DNA from: Vicinamibacterales bacterium
Lineage (GTDB): Bacteria > Acidobacteriota > Vicinamibacteria > Vicinamibacterales > 2-12-FULL-66-21
DNA: 64,000 bases
NCBI GenBank assembly: GCA_035699745.1
Contig: DASSPH010000029.1
Span: 1 to 64,000, forward strand
Reading direction: 5' to 3'
Below the pieces are notes generated by a model, which was not told where the DNA came from, searched no databases, and saw only the letters and a program-made list of their open reading frames with translations. Within the stretch, counting starts at the first letter, position 1. Every line of letters begins with the position of its first letter. Made by a program: the position numbers and the translations under genes. Shown here piece after piece: positions 1 through 8,782 of the stretch.

Positions 1-1210
1 GCGCTACGCACGCGAGGTGTATCACCCGTGGTACGCGCATCCCGATCGGCTGTTCCTGATGCTGCTGGCGATCGGCACGCTTGCCGGATGGCTGATCGTC
101 CGGCTCGGCGCGATCCTGCCGCGGCGCGCGCACGGCGCGCGACATCCGATCCTGGTCTGGAGCCTCGCGCTGCCGCTCTGGGTCGGGCTCGCCGGCGTGA
201 CCGCCGCGCTGGCGCCGGTCGCCGGCTACTTGTGGACGCTGCCGCTTCTCACAATCGGCGCCGGCCTGCTCGCGGTCCCGCCAGCCCGGATTTCAGGGGT
301 GCGCGCGGTCTCGGTCGTGGCGCTCGCCGTCGCCGGCACTCTGTGGCTGTTCGATACCGCCGACCTTCTCCGCTTCATGGTGCCGCTCTTCGGACGATTG
401 CCGCTGGTGACGCCCGTCTACGTCTACCCGGCACTCATGCTCGCGTGCGGCGCGATGGTCGTCCCGCCGTTCATCGCCACCACCGCCGCGGTGGCCCCGC
501 TCGTACGCCCGTCGCTGATTACGACCGCTCTGCTCGTCGCGGTGGCGGTCTCGATGGGCGCCGCGTTCTTCGCGCCGGCCTACACCTACGAGCGGCCGCA
601 GCGGCGCAGCGCGCGGGCGATCGTCGAGCCGGGCGCGGCGACGGCAACGTATGAGGTCGCGTCGCAGGAACCCGGGATCGACCTCGACGCCGGTGCGCCG
701 GAAGGCTGGTACCGCGCGACCGATGCTCCCGCGGCGAGCGTTCCGCTCGGACGGTATCCGCAGCCGTTCGTCTTCCGTGCCACCGCGCCGAGCCCCGGCC
801 CCGCTCCTGCGGCGGTGACCGAGTTCTCGCTCAAGGCAGTTCCCGCCGGCACCGAGGTGACGATGACGATCGTCCCGCGCGAGCCGGGGCTCACCGCATT
901 GTTCGTCCTGCCCGACGGGATCACGCCGGCACGCTCCAACCTTCCCGGCGCGGTCACCCGCGGGCGATGGCGCGTCGTCTACGCCGGCATTCCCAGCGAC
1001 GGCGTGACGTGGCGCGCGTCGTTCAAGGCGGGGCTCGAATCGCGGCTGACCGGGGCGCGCGCGGTCGTGGTGTCATCGCGGTTTCCGGGGGGCACCGGAT
1101 GGCAGTCGCTGCCCGCGTGGCTGCCGCAGCAGAACACCGTCTGGGACGCGGACGTCGCCTGGGTGCTCGCCGCGGCCGCGCCGATTCCTCCAGTGCCGCC
1201 GCTGCGCTGA
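1..1210 (+). CDS. Probable M28-type membrane peptidase, C-terminal part (5' end outside window)
   Basis: The frame is open from base 2 to the stop at 1208-1210, so the true start lies upstream; about 402 residues are visible. The first ~195 visible residues contain about six hydrophobic membrane segments separated by short basic loops. The remaining ~200 residues are soluble and beta-rich, with a 'PREPGLTALFVLPDG'-like stretch. No catalytic or metal-binding residues lie in the visible part. The family assignment rests only on resemblance to the layout of ERMP1/Fxna-type M28 peptidases (peptidase domain, then multi-span membrane region, then soluble tail). Another polytopic membrane protein is possible. 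The UMF1 transporter follows after 3 nt, so the two are probably co-transcribed. Confidence 0.45.
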   Translation, partial: RYAREVYHPWYAHPDRLFLMLLAIGTLAGWLIVRLGAILPRRAHGARHPILVWSLALPLWVGLAGVTAALAPVAGYLWTLPLLTIGAGLLAVPPARISGVRAVSVVALAVAGTLWLFDTADLLRFMVPLFGRLPLVTPVYVYPALMLACGAMVVPPFIATTAAVAPLVRPSLITTALLVAVAVSMGAAFFAPAYTYERPQRRSARAIVEPGAATATYEVASQEPGIDLDAGAPEGWYRATDAPAASVPLGRYPQPFVFRATAPSPGPAPAAVTEFSLKAVPAGTEVTMTIVPREPGLTALFVLPDGITPARSNLPGAVTRGRWRVVYAGIPSDGVTWRASFKAGLESRLTGARAVVVSSRFPGGTGWQSLPAWLPQQNTVWDADVAWVLAAAAPIPPVPPLR

Positions 1211-1213
1211 ACG

Positions 1214-2509
1214 ATGACGCGTCTGCTCGATCGCCTCGGGCTCGGCCGCCGCGATCTGCGCGCCTGGGCGATGTACGACTGGGCCAACTCCGCGGTGCAG
1301 ACGACGATCATCGCGGCGATCTTCCCCATCTATTTTCAGAAGGTCTCGGCGGCGAACCTGCCGGGGCCCGAGGCGACCGGCCGTTTCGCCTGGGCGACGA
1401 CGATCGCGATCGTCATCGTCGCGGTCGTGGCGCCGGTGCTCGGCGCGATCGCGGATCGCACGCCGATCAAGAAGCGGCTGCTCGCCGTGTTTCTCGCAAT
1501 CGGCGCCGCCGCGACGGCGGCGATGTTCTTCCTGTCGCGCGGCGACTGGGCGCTGGCGCTGACGCTGTTCGTCGTCACCAACGTGGGCGTCGCCGGCAGC
1601 ATCGTCTTCTACGAATCGCTGCTGCCGCATATCGTCGTCGAGGGTGAGCTGGACCGGGTGTCGACCGCCGGCTACGCGCTCGGCTATCTCGGCGGCGGCG
1701 TGCTGCTCGCGATCAACATCGTGATGATGGCGAACCCGACGTGGTTCGGCCTGCCGGATCGGGATACCGCCGTCCGGGCCAGCCTGGCAAGCGTCGCCGT
1801 GTGGTGGGTGCTGTTCTCGATTCCACTGTTCCGCCACGTCCCGGAGCCGACGCTGCTCGACCGTAACCGCGACGCGGCGCACCCGGGTGGAATCGCGGCG
1901 GCATTCCGGCAACTGTTCCATACACTCCGGGAACTGCGTCGCTATCGTGACGCCTTCCTGTTGCTGCTCGCGTTCCTGGTCTACAACGACGGCATCCAGA
2001 CGATCATCCGGATGGCGACGACCTACGGAACCGAGATCGGCATCGACGAGAACGCGATGATCGGAGCGCTGCTGCTGACGCAGTTCATCGGCGTGCCGTT
2101 CGGGTTTCTGTTCGGCGCGTTTGCCGGAAAGGTCGGCGCGAAGCGGGCGGTGTTCGTCGGTCTCGCGGTCTATTCGCTGATCACCGTGCTCGGATACTTC
2201 ATGCGGACCGCGACGCATTTCTTTGCGCTGGCGGTGATGGTCGGCGTCGTGCAAGGCGGGACGCAGGCGCTGAGCCGATCGCTGTTCGCCAGCATGATTC
2301 CGAAGGAGAAGTCGTCCGAGTTCTTCGCCTTCTTCGGCGTGTTCGAACGGTATGCCGGCGTGCTGGGACCGGCGGTGTTCGCCTGGGTGGTGACCCAGTC
2401 CGGCACCAGCCGCAACGCGATCCTGTCGATCCTGGGGTTCTTCGTCGTCGGCGCGGTGCTGCTGATGCTGGTGGACGTGGAAGCGGGGCGGCGCGCGGCG
2501 CGGAGTTAG
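1214..2509 (+). CDS. MFS transporter, UMF1 family (Atg22-like)
   Basis: This 431-residue polytopic inner-membrane protein has about 12 hydrophobic segments. The N-terminal motif RAWAMYDWANSAVQTT (residues 15-30) is the hallmark of UMF1/Atg22-like major facilitator transporters. A second MFS-like repeat starts near residue 250 ('LVYNDGIQTIIRM'). In yeast Atg22 exports amino acids from the vacuole; the substrate of bacterial UMF1 proteins is generally unknown, so none is assigned. The ATG lies 3 nt after the upstream stop, suggesting an operon. The gene runs convergently towards the S9 peptidase, and the 84-nt gap is filled entirely by a heptamer repeat. Confidence 0.85.
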   Translation: MTRLLDRLGLGRRDLRAWAMYDWANSAVQTTIIAAIFPIYFQKVSAANLPGPEATGRFAWATTIAIVIVAVVAPVLGAIADRTPIKKRLLAVFLAIGAAATAAMFFLSRGDWALALTLFVVTNVGVAGSIVFYESLLPHIVVEGELDRVSTAGYALGYLGGGVLLAINIVMMANPTWFGLPDRDTAVRASLASVAVWWVLFSIPLFRHVPEPTLLDRNRDAAHPGGIAAAFRQLFHTLRELRRYRDAFLLLLAFLVYNDGIQTIIRMATTYGTEIGIDENAMIGALLLTQFIGVPFGFLFGAFAGKVGAKRAVFVGLAVYSLITVLGYFMRTATHFFALAVMVGVVQGGTQALSRSLFASMIPKEKSSEFFAFFGVFERYAGVLGPAVFAWVVTQSGTSRNAILSILGFFVVGAVLLMLVDVEAGRRAARS

Positions 2510-2593
2510 CTGCCGGCTACCGGCTACCGGCTACCAGCTACCAGCTACCGGCTACCGGCTACCGGCTACCGGCTGCCGGCTGCCGGCTGCCGG
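2510..2593. repeat. 12-copy heptamer tandem array (CTRCCRG)
   Basis: Twelve uninterrupted 7-bp units fill the whole gap between two convergent genes. The units are 1x CTGCCGG, 2x CTACCGG, 2x CTACCAG, 4x CTACCGG and 3x CTGCCGG. The array begins on the base after the UMF1 stop codon. A thirteenth truncated unit (CTA at 2594-2596) is the stop codon of the S9 peptidase gene on the other strand. Confidence 0.95.
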
Positions 2594-4564
2594 CTAGTTG
2601 AGCAGGAAGCTCTGGATGAACACGATCCAGGCGTTGAGCATCCAGCTCACGTTCGCGATCGTGTTCGGGAAATTGTCGTGGCTGGCGTCGGCGAACTCCG
2701 CATACCAGACCGGGGCGTTGTTTCTCTTGAGCGCCGTCAGGAGCTCTCGCGCCTGACCCACGGGAACGCGGATGTCTTTCGCGGGATGCAGGATGAACGT
2801 CGGCTTCTTCAGGTCTGCGGCGCGGGTCACCGGTGAGATCGACTTGAGAAACTCCCGCATCTGCGGATCGCGTTCGTCGCCGAACTCCTGGCGGCGGTTG
2901 TCCTGTCGCGCCGCATCGGTCGTCTCGAGGTAGGTGTTTATGTCGGTAATGCCGGCGCCGGCGATGATGCCGCGGATGCGGCTGTTGTAGTGAATGCCGG
3001 CTTCGAGCGCCAGCCAGCCGCCGTAGCTGGCGCCGGTCAGCATGATGCGGTTCCCGTCGAGATCGCCGCGGGTCGCGATCCAGTCGAGCAGCGCGCCGAT
3101 GTCCTTGATCGCCCCTTCACGGCCGCGCCCGTCATCCATCTGCTGGAACTTGCGGCCGAAGCCCGACGATCCGCGGACGTTCGGAAACACGATTGCGATC
3201 CCCATCTCGTTGAGGAAGTAGTTGCTGCGGCCCTGCCACCGGGCGCGCTCGGACGTGTCCGGCCCGCCGTGGATGTTGACCAGGACGGGACGCGGTCCGC
3301 TGAATTTCGCCGCCGGCCGGTACAACACCCCCGAGATCGGCGTGCCGTCGAAGCCCTTCCACTCGATGACTTCGGGAGCGGGCAGTACCTCCGGGTTGAA
3401 GCTGGCCTCGCTGCTGGTCCACCGGGTCACCGTGCCCAGCGCGACGTCGAGAGAATACACATCCCCCTGCGACTTGATCGAGCCCAGCGTGAACGCGATC
3501 TCGCGCGACGCCGGCCGCCATCGCAGCTGCGATACCAGCCCGCGCGGAAGGCCCGAGAACGTCCGCGGCTTCATGGTCGCGACGTCCAGGATCTGCAGTT
3601 CCGTCGACGTGCCCTTGTCGACGACGATGGCGAGCAGCAGGCCGTCGGAGGAGAACTCGAAACCAGCCGATCCGTGGAGTCCGCCGATCGCGTCGACGAC
3701 CATGCCTTCCGGCGTCGCCGCGGTCCACTTGCAGTTCGCCGGCTCGCACCGCCACAGACGGAAGTCTCCGCCCTGGCGATCGCTGAGCGCGTAAACCCGG
3801 CGGCCGTCCGCGGAGAAACGCGGATTGAACCAGGCGGCTTTCTCGCCGTCGCGCGGTGTCAGTGCCTTGCGCTCACCCGTCTTGACGTCGACCGTCCAGA
3901 GGTAGGTCTCGGCGTTCGCGAAGACTTCGTTGACCAGCAGGGTGGATCCATCCGGAGACCAGTCCTGCGGACTCCAGTTGCCTTCCGCTTCGATGACCCG
4001 CCGCTTGGTCGCCGGATCGGATATGAGCATGACGTACAGATCGCGATCGCGGCCGTTCCGCTCGGCGGAGTCGAACGCCACCCACTTTCCCGCGCGCGCG
4101 AACACGTGCGGATACCGCGTCTTCGAGGCCGTCACCCGCGACGACTCGCCGGTGGCGAGATCGTAGCGATACAGCGACCGCAGCTCGGCGCCGTCCGGAT
4201 CGTATTGATAGAAGAACGTGTTCGGATCCGTGGGGTCGAACGCGACGTTGGTGAAGATCGGAAGACTGCGATCCGACCACGTCAGCTGGCGGCGGTAGCG
4301 CAGCGGGCCGTCAATCCAATAGAGCTGGGTCGTATTGCCGAGGGCGGTCGTGATCAGGACCTGCCGCTTCGCCGGATGCCAGGCCATCAGCTGCGCCTGG
4401 CGGAACTGCGCGTAGCGCGCGAGGCCGTCGGCCACGCTCTGTGGAATCGGCGGAATGCCTTCGGTGGTGACCGACGGGGGCGTCGCCAGAACCTTCTCCT
4501 GCGCGTGGATGATCGCCAGCGCCGGCAGCAGCGCCAGCGCGGCGGCGCACACGAAATGTCGCAT
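2594..4564 (-). CDS. Secreted S9-family (prolyl oligopeptidase) serine peptidase
   Basis: The 656-residue protein starts with a signal peptide (MRHFVCAAALALLPALAIIHAQ), so it is exported. An N-terminal beta-propeller of TolB/WD40-like repeats (about 60-390) precedes a C-terminal alpha/beta-hydrolase domain. The nucleophile is in GASYGG (about residue 515), the acid in HPAKDIRVP and the histidine in DASHDNFP, which completes the triad. It should cleave oligopeptides as an S9A/S9C-type exo- or oligopeptidase. The ATG at 4564 was chosen because it opens the signal peptide and has an AGGG-type ribosome site; an in-frame ATG 18 codons upstream would bury it. A perfect TATAAT on the minus strand at 4607-4612 fits a promoter with a ~35-nt leader. 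Confidence 0.9.
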   Translation of the reverse strand: MRHFVCAAALALLPALAIIHAQEKVLATPPSVTTEGIPPIPQSVADGLARYAQFRQAQLMAWHPAKRQVLITTALGNTTQLYWIDGPLRYRRQLTWSDRSLPIFTNVAFDPTDPNTFFYQYDPDGAELRSLYRYDLATGESSRVTASKTRYPHVFARAGKWVAFDSAERNGRDRDLYVMLISDPATKRRVIEAEGNWSPQDWSPDGSTLLVNEVFANAETYLWTVDVKTGERKALTPRDGEKAAWFNPRFSADGRRVYALSDRQGGDFRLWRCEPANCKWTAATPEGMVVDAIGGLHGSAGFEFSSDGLLLAIVVDKGTSTELQILDVATMKPRTFSGLPRGLVSQLRWRPASREIAFTLGSIKSQGDVYSLDVALGTVTRWTSSEASFNPEVLPAPEVIEWKGFDGTPISGVLYRPAAKFSGPRPVLVNIHGGPDTSERARWQGRSNYFLNEMGIAIVFPNVRGSSGFGRKFQQMDDGRGREGAIKDIGALLDWIATRGDLDGNRIMLTGASYGGWLALEAGIHYNSRIRGIIAGAGITDINTYLETTDAARQDNRRQEFGDERDPQMREFLKSISPVTRAADLKKPTFILHPAKDIRVPVGQARELLTALKRNNAPVWYAEFADASHDNFPNTIANVSWMLNAWIVFIQSFLLN

Positions 4565-4606
4565 GATCCGGCCCTTCCGAAAGAGCTGCAGGGGAGTGCA
4601 GGAGCC

Positions 4607-4612
4607 ATTATA
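4607..4612 (-). promoter_or_regulatory. -10 box candidate for the S9 peptidase gene
   Basis: A perfect TATAAT on the minus strand lies 42 nt upstream of the S9 start. The DNA upstream lacks a convincing -35 hexamer at 17 nt. The leader would include the ribosome-binding site. Confidence 0.35.
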
Positions 4613-4665
4613 GTGCACCGATCGCGCAAACTTCCCGGGGAGCGGGCACGTCCAACCAGAGCACG

Positions 4666-5601
4666 ATGCGAGTCGTCATCGCCGGCGGCGGCGGGTTTCT
4701 CGGCGGTCCACTGGCGTGGGCGTGGGCCGAAGACGGACACGACGTCCGCGTGCTGACCCGCGGCCTCGCGCCCGGGCAGGCGCAGCACGAGTCGGGCACC
4801 GGCCGCCCCGGGATCACGCGGGTCGGCTGGGAGCCGGACGGCAGCGCCGGGCAGCTCGCCCGCGAGTTCGACGGCGCCGCCGCAGTGGTCAATCTCGCCG
4901 GCACCTCGATCGCCGGCGGGCGCTGGACCCCGGCGCGCAAGAAGGCCATTCACGACAGCCGCATCCGCGCCACGCAGTCGCTGGCGGCGGCGTTCGGCGG
5001 CGTGGCGTCGCCGCCAGGGACGTTCATCAGCGCCAGCGGCGTCGGCTATTACGGCGATCGCGGCAGCGACGTGCTGACCGAGAGCGCCGCGCCCGGATCG
5101 GATTTCCTGGCCAACGTCTGCGTAGCGTGGGAAGCGGAGGCACGGCGCGCCGAGCGGAGCGGCGTCCGCGTCGTGCTGCTGCGTACGGGGATGGTGCTCG
5201 AGAAGGAAGGCGGCGCGCTGCCCCGGATGATGCGCCCGTTCCGGTTCTTCGTCGGCGGGCCGATCGCGGGCGGCCGCCAGTACGTGTCCTGGATCCATCG
5301 GCACGACTGGACCGAGATGGTCCGCTGGATCGTCGAGACGCCGGACGTCGCCGGGCCGCTGAACGTCACGGCGCCGCATCCGGTGACCAACCGGGATCTC
5401 GCGCGCGCGCTGGGACGCGCGCTGCGCCGGCCGGCGCTCGCCCCCGCGCCGCGGGTCGTGCTGAAACTGGCGCTCGGGGAAATGGCGGAGGGCCTGCTGT
5501 TCGCGAGCCAGCGCGCCGTGCCGTCCCGGGCATTGGCGGCCGGCTATCACTTCCGCTATCCCGAAATCGACATCGCGTTCAGAGGAATCTTCGGCGACTG
5601 A
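4666..5601 (+). CDS. TIGR01777-family NAD(P)-dependent epimerase (YfcH/SDR39U1-like)
   Basis: A 311-residue extended short-chain dehydrogenase. The nucleotide-binding motif GGGGFLGGPLA is at residues 6-16, followed by 'VVNLAGTSIAGGRW' and the family-typical 'SASGVGYYGDRG' (about residue 125). The C-terminal part matches the DUF1731 tail, with a lipid-facing 'GEMAEGLLFASQRAVPSRALAAGYHFRYPEI' type ending. The substrate is not known for this family; a role in cell-envelope or lipid-linked sugar metabolism is only a guess. It is transcribed alone, divergent from the S9 peptidase and convergent with the flavoprotein. Confidence 0.85.
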   Translation: MRVVIAGGGGFLGGPLAWAWAEDGHDVRVLTRGLAPGQAQHESGTGRPGITRVGWEPDGSAGQLAREFDGAAAVVNLAGTSIAGGRWTPARKKAIHDSRIRATQSLAAAFGGVASPPGTFISASGVGYYGDRGSDVLTESAAPGSDFLANVCVAWEAEARRAERSGVRVVLLRTGMVLEKEGGALPRMMRPFRFFVGGPIAGGRQYVSWIHRHDWTEMVRWIVETPDVAGPLNVTAPHPVTNRDLARALGRALRRPALAPAPRVVLKLALGEMAEGLLFASQRAVPSRALAAGYHFRYPEIDIAFRGIFGD

Positions 5602-5665
5602 GGCCACCGATCACACGGATGGCGCGAACGAAATCAGAAGTCCGCGCGGTCAGTGAAATCCGTGG
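5602..5665. repeat. Imperfect inverted repeat in a convergent gap (CACGGAT family)
   Basis: CACGGAT (5614-5620) pairs with ATCCGTG (5658-5664), and inside it GCGCG (5622-5626) pairs with CGCGC (5643-5647). The element fills the 64-nt gap between two convergent genes. There is no T-run, so a factor-independent terminator is not supported. A related stretch with repeated CACGGAT occurs at 39507-39565. Confidence 0.5.
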
Positions 5666-6880
5666 CTACAGCACCCGCGCGAACCCGAACTGCTCGTCCC
5701 CCTTCGCCGGCTCCTGCAGGTAGGCGCGCAGCAGCACGCGCGCGGCGAGCCACGCCGTCCCCGCGCCGTGGCGGCCGCTGCCGAGTGCGAACAGGTGCCG
5801 CGGGAAGTTCCGGTGCGGACCGATGACCGGAAGATCGTCCGGCGAGCCGTACGAGTCGGCGTCCCAGCCCCACTCGGGCTGCAGACCCGAGATCGCCGGA
5901 TACAAGGTCGTCAACTCGTACATCAGCTCGTGCACCTCCGGAACGCGCAGCTTGTCGCGCGCACGGCCGGCGACGACGGGACGCTCGCCGCCGGCGACCA
6001 GCACGCGATCGTCCTTGAGCCATCGCACCAGGCGCGGCGGCACGTGAGTGTCGCGCACCGCGGTGGTGCGCTTGCCGACTTCCCGGCGCACGGCCGCCGG
6101 CAGGGGCTGGGTCACGGCCGCATACGACATCGTCGGCGCGAAGTGCCGCCGCAGGGCACGCAGATCATCGGGCAGCGCGCCCGTGGCAATGATCACCGCG
6201 CCAGCCGTCACGACGCCCGTCTGGGTGGTCACCTGCACGGACTTTCGTCCGGCGCGGATGCGGCGCGCGCGGGAGTGTTCGTGGATCTGCGCGCCCTTCG
6301 CGGCGGCCGCCGAGGCGAGGCCGAGACACGCGCGGTACGGGTCCAGCGCTTCTCCCCTCGTGCGGATTCCGCCCGCCGCGGCAAGCCCGGTCTCGGCGCT
6401 CACCGCGCGCGCCGTGAGCCAGGACGCCTCCAGCCCGGCGTCGCGCCGGGCGCTCGACTCTTTGGCGAGCCGCCGCGCCCCGTCGGCGTCGCGCGACAGC
6501 AGGATCAGATCCTGCGGCACGACGTCGGCGCGGACGCCGGCACGCCGCAACGCGGCGCTGAAGTCGAGGGAGGCGCGTCTGAAGCTCTGCCACAGGTGGC
6601 GGGCGGTCCGCAGCCCGTGCCGCGCCGCGCTCTCCTGGAACGAGGCGTCCAGCGACTGCCGCAGCAGACCGGCGCTCGCCGCGGTCGCGCCGGCGCCCAG
6701 ACGCTCCGCCTCCAGCAGCACGACCTCCACCCCTGCGCCCGCGAAGGCGAGCGCACAGGCACAGCCCGTCAGGCCGCCGCCAATGATGACCACGCCGGAT
6801 GTCTGTTCTCCGCGCTGTCGTGAATAGTCGGGCCGCCGCGACCGGGGGAACGTATCGAAGAAGTAAGGAACAGACCGCAT
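5666..6880 (-). CDS. FAD-dependent oxidoreductase (DAO superfamily)
   Basis: This 404-residue flavoprotein has the Rossmann FAD-binding motif VVIIGGGLTGCACALAFAGAG near residue 30 and a second dinucleotide element 'EVVLLEAERLGAGATAASAG'. The C-terminal 'GSGRHGAGTAWLAARVLL' closes the FAD fold. The middle matches D-amino-acid oxidase/glycine oxidase-like enzymes that oxidise amines or amino acids. The substrate is not predictable. The ATG at 6880 was chosen because upstream codons overlap the divergent gene starting at 6945. A TAGAAT box at 6891-6896 on the minus strand sits 10 nt before it. Confidence 0.85.
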   Translation of the reverse strand: MRSVPYFFDTFPRSRRPDYSRQRGEQTSGVVIIGGGLTGCACALAFAGAGVEVVLLEAERLGAGATAASAGLLRQSLDASFQESAARHGLRTARHLWQSFRRASLDFSAALRRAGVRADVVPQDLILLSRDADGARRLAKESSARRDAGLEASWLTARAVSAETGLAAAGGIRTRGEALDPYRACLGLASAAAAKGAQIHEHSRARRIRAGRKSVQVTTQTGVVTAGAVIIATGALPDDLRALRRHFAPTMSYAAVTQPLPAAVRREVGKRTTAVRDTHVPPRLVRWLKDDRVLVAGGERPVVAGRARDKLRVPEVHELMYELTTLYPAISGLQPEWGWDADSYGSPDDLPVIGPHRNFPRHLFALGSGRHGAGTAWLAARVLLRAYLQEPAKGDEQFGFARVL

Positions 6881-6944
6881 CCGCCCGTGGATTCTAACCT
6901 CAACGGCGCGCCGGCGTAGCACGCGGTTTGCGTAGCACTCTGCC

Positions 6945-8102
6945 ATGACTCTCAACGACCAGCTCGCCCGCCTTGCCGCCTTCGAACCCTCGCCCTATCC
7001 GGTCATCAGCCTGTATCTGGATACACAGCCGGACGGCCGCGGGCGCGATCATTACCAGACGTTCGTACGCAAGGAACTGAAGGCCCGCGCGCAGACCTAC
7101 CCGCAGCGCAGCCCCGAGCGCGAAATGCTGGATCGCGACATGGAACGCATCGCCTCGTATCTCGAGAACAGCGTCGAGCCGTCGGCCAACGGCATCGCCA
7201 TCTTCGCGTGCGACGCGGCCGAGCTGTTCGAGGCGGTTCAGTTCGATGCGCCGCTCGGCGACCACTGGCTGTACGTCGGCGACACGCCGCACCTGTATCC
7301 GCTGGCGCGGGTGGCGTCCCAATATCCGCGCTACGCGGTCGTCCTCGCCGACACCTGCCGCACGCGAATTCTCGTCATGGCCGCCGGCGGCGTGGCTGCC
7401 GACACCGCGGTCGAGGGACCCAAGACCCGCCGGACCTCGCAGGGCGGCTGGTCCCAGGCGCGGTACCAGCGGCACGTCGAGAACTATCACCTGCAGCACG
7501 TCAAGGACGTCGCCGCCACGCTGGAGCGGATCGTCATGCGGGAAGGCATCGACCGCGTCATCGTCTCGGGCGATCCCGTGGTGATACCGCTGCTGCGGGA
7601 GCAGCTGTCGAAATCGCTGGCCGGCAAGGTGGTCGACGAGCTGACGATTCCGTCGGACGCGCCGGAGGCGGATGTGCTCGCCGCGACGCGCGGGTCGATC
7701 ATGGAGGCCGATGCGAAGACCGACCGCGAGAAGGTGGACGCCGCGATCGGCGCGTATCGCGCCGGCGGCCTCGGCGTCGTCGGCCCGGACGCCACGCTGC
7801 TCGCGCTCACCAACGGCCAGGTCGACGAACTGCTGATCACGGCGTCGCTGGCGTCGCTCGAGGGTCTGCGCGGCACGCGCGCCGCCGAGATGGCGATTGC
7901 GAACGACACCGCGATTGCCGAGCCCGCGGTGGAGCCCTCGGCCGCAGGAGAACCCGCGGCCGCCGAGATGGGAACGGTGCGCCTCGCCGACGAACTGGTG
8001 ACGAAAGCGCAGCAGACGGCGGCGCGGATCTCGTTCATCGAAGATCCATCGCTGCTCGAGGCGTACGGCGGCGTCGCGGCGACGCTGCGCTATCGAATCT
8101 AG
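6945..8102 (+). CDS. Bacterial eRF1-like protein (baeRF/Vms1-Ankzf1 family)
   Basis: A 385-residue protein with the architecture of the bacterial archaeo-eukaryotic release-factor family: an N-terminal domain (1-130), an RNase H-like middle domain beginning 'YAVVLADTCRTRILVM' (130-150), and a C-terminal L7Ae-like domain. The middle domain carries the loop GGWSQARYQRHVEN (167-180). It occupies the place of the GGQ loop of eRF1 and the GSQ of Vms1, which contact the tRNA acceptor end. Here the glutamine is tryptophan. The family is thought to release or cleave peptidyl-tRNA on stalled ribosomes, but this is not proven for bacterial members. It is a single gene divergent from the flavoprotein. 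Confidence 0.8.
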   Translation: MTLNDQLARLAAFEPSPYPVISLYLDTQPDGRGRDHYQTFVRKELKARAQTYPQRSPEREMLDRDMERIASYLENSVEPSANGIAIFACDAAELFEAVQFDAPLGDHWLYVGDTPHLYPLARVASQYPRYAVVLADTCRTRILVMAAGGVAADTAVEGPKTRRTSQGGWSQARYQRHVENYHLQHVKDVAATLERIVMREGIDRVIVSGDPVVIPLLREQLSKSLAGKVVDELTIPSDAPEADVLAATRGSIMEADAKTDREKVDAAIGAYRAGGLGVVGPDATLLALTNGQVDELLITASLASLEGLRGTRAAEMAIANDTAIAEPAVEPSAAGEPAAAEMGTVRLADELVTKAQQTAARISFIEDPSLLEAYGGVAATLRYRI

Positions 8103-8737
8103 GCCGGACGCTTCGCTTCCCGGACGCCGCCGGCGCTCGTCCGCGGGCGCCCGCGCGACCCGCGGATAGCGACGATTGCCGACACGATCGTGCCGATCAC
8201 CGCGAGCGCGATGATCACGCCCACCACCGCCTGAAAGGCCGGCGTATTCATCCATCGCAGAATCTGGCTGCCGTACACATAGGCGAGCGCTCCTTCGACG
8301 CCGAAGCGGAAGATGCGGGCGCCCGCCAGTCCCGAGAAGAAGGCCCACGGGTTCATGGCCAGCGCGCCGCTCGCGAGCACGAAGGGTGTGAAAGGAAACG
8401 GCGGGGGGATCAGCGCCAGTCCGGCCATCACATACGCGCCTTGATTGACGCGGGCCTTCACCCGTTCGAGCCGGCGAGGGTTGACGAGCCGCGTCAGCCC
8501 CTTCTCTCCCAGCTTCTTGCCGATCCAGTAGGTCCCGGCGGCGCCGAGCATCGACCCGGCGGTGGCCAGCAGCGCGTAGAGCCAGAAGAGTTCAGGCCTG
8601 CGCGCCGTCATGACGATGACGACGAAGTCGATGCCGAGGGGCAGGAAGAAGACGAGCGATGCGTCGAGCACGCCCATGACGACGAGGCCCGGAGGGGTGA
8701 GGAAATACCCGAGAATGGAGAAGAAGAACCGGCGCAC
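8099..8737 (-). CDS. VTT-domain (DedA/SNARE-associated, YqaA-like) membrane protein
   Basis: About 212 residues with an N-terminal hydrophobic segment (ILGYFLTPPGLVVMGVLDAS). Further segments include the VTT motif region 'GSMLGAAGTYWIGKKLGEKG' and 'ALIPPPFPFTPFVLASGALAM', with a final membrane span near the C-terminus. The family is implicated in lipid scrambling and membrane homeostasis. No ATG precedes the conserved start, so GTG at 8737 (VRRFFFSILGYF) is the best start. The stop TAG overlaps the stop of the convergent baeRF gene in the tetranucleotide CTAG at 8099-8102. Confidence 0.75.
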   Translation of the reverse strand: MRRFFFSILGYFLTPPGLVVMGVLDASLVFFLPLGIDFVVIVMTARRPELFWLYALLATAGSMLGAAGTYWIGKKLGEKGLTRLVNPRRLERVKARVNQGAYVMAGLALIPPPFPFTPFVLASGALAMNPWAFFSGLAGARIFRFGVEGALAYVYGSQILRWMNTPAFQAVVGVIIALAVIGTIVSAIVAIRGSRGRPRTSAGGVREAKRPA

Positions 8738-8770
8738 GCGCGGGTGGAAGCAAACCCGGCGCCGATCGGG

Positions 8771-8776
8771 AATAAT
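8771..8776 (+). promoter_or_regulatory. -10 box candidate, leaderless configuration
   Basis: AATAAT (5/6 match to TATAAT) lies 6 nt before the ATG of the DUF885 gene, so transcription would begin at or next to the start codon. No Shine-Dalgarno sequence is visible. Confidence 0.35.
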
Positions 8777-8782
8777 CGTCCG

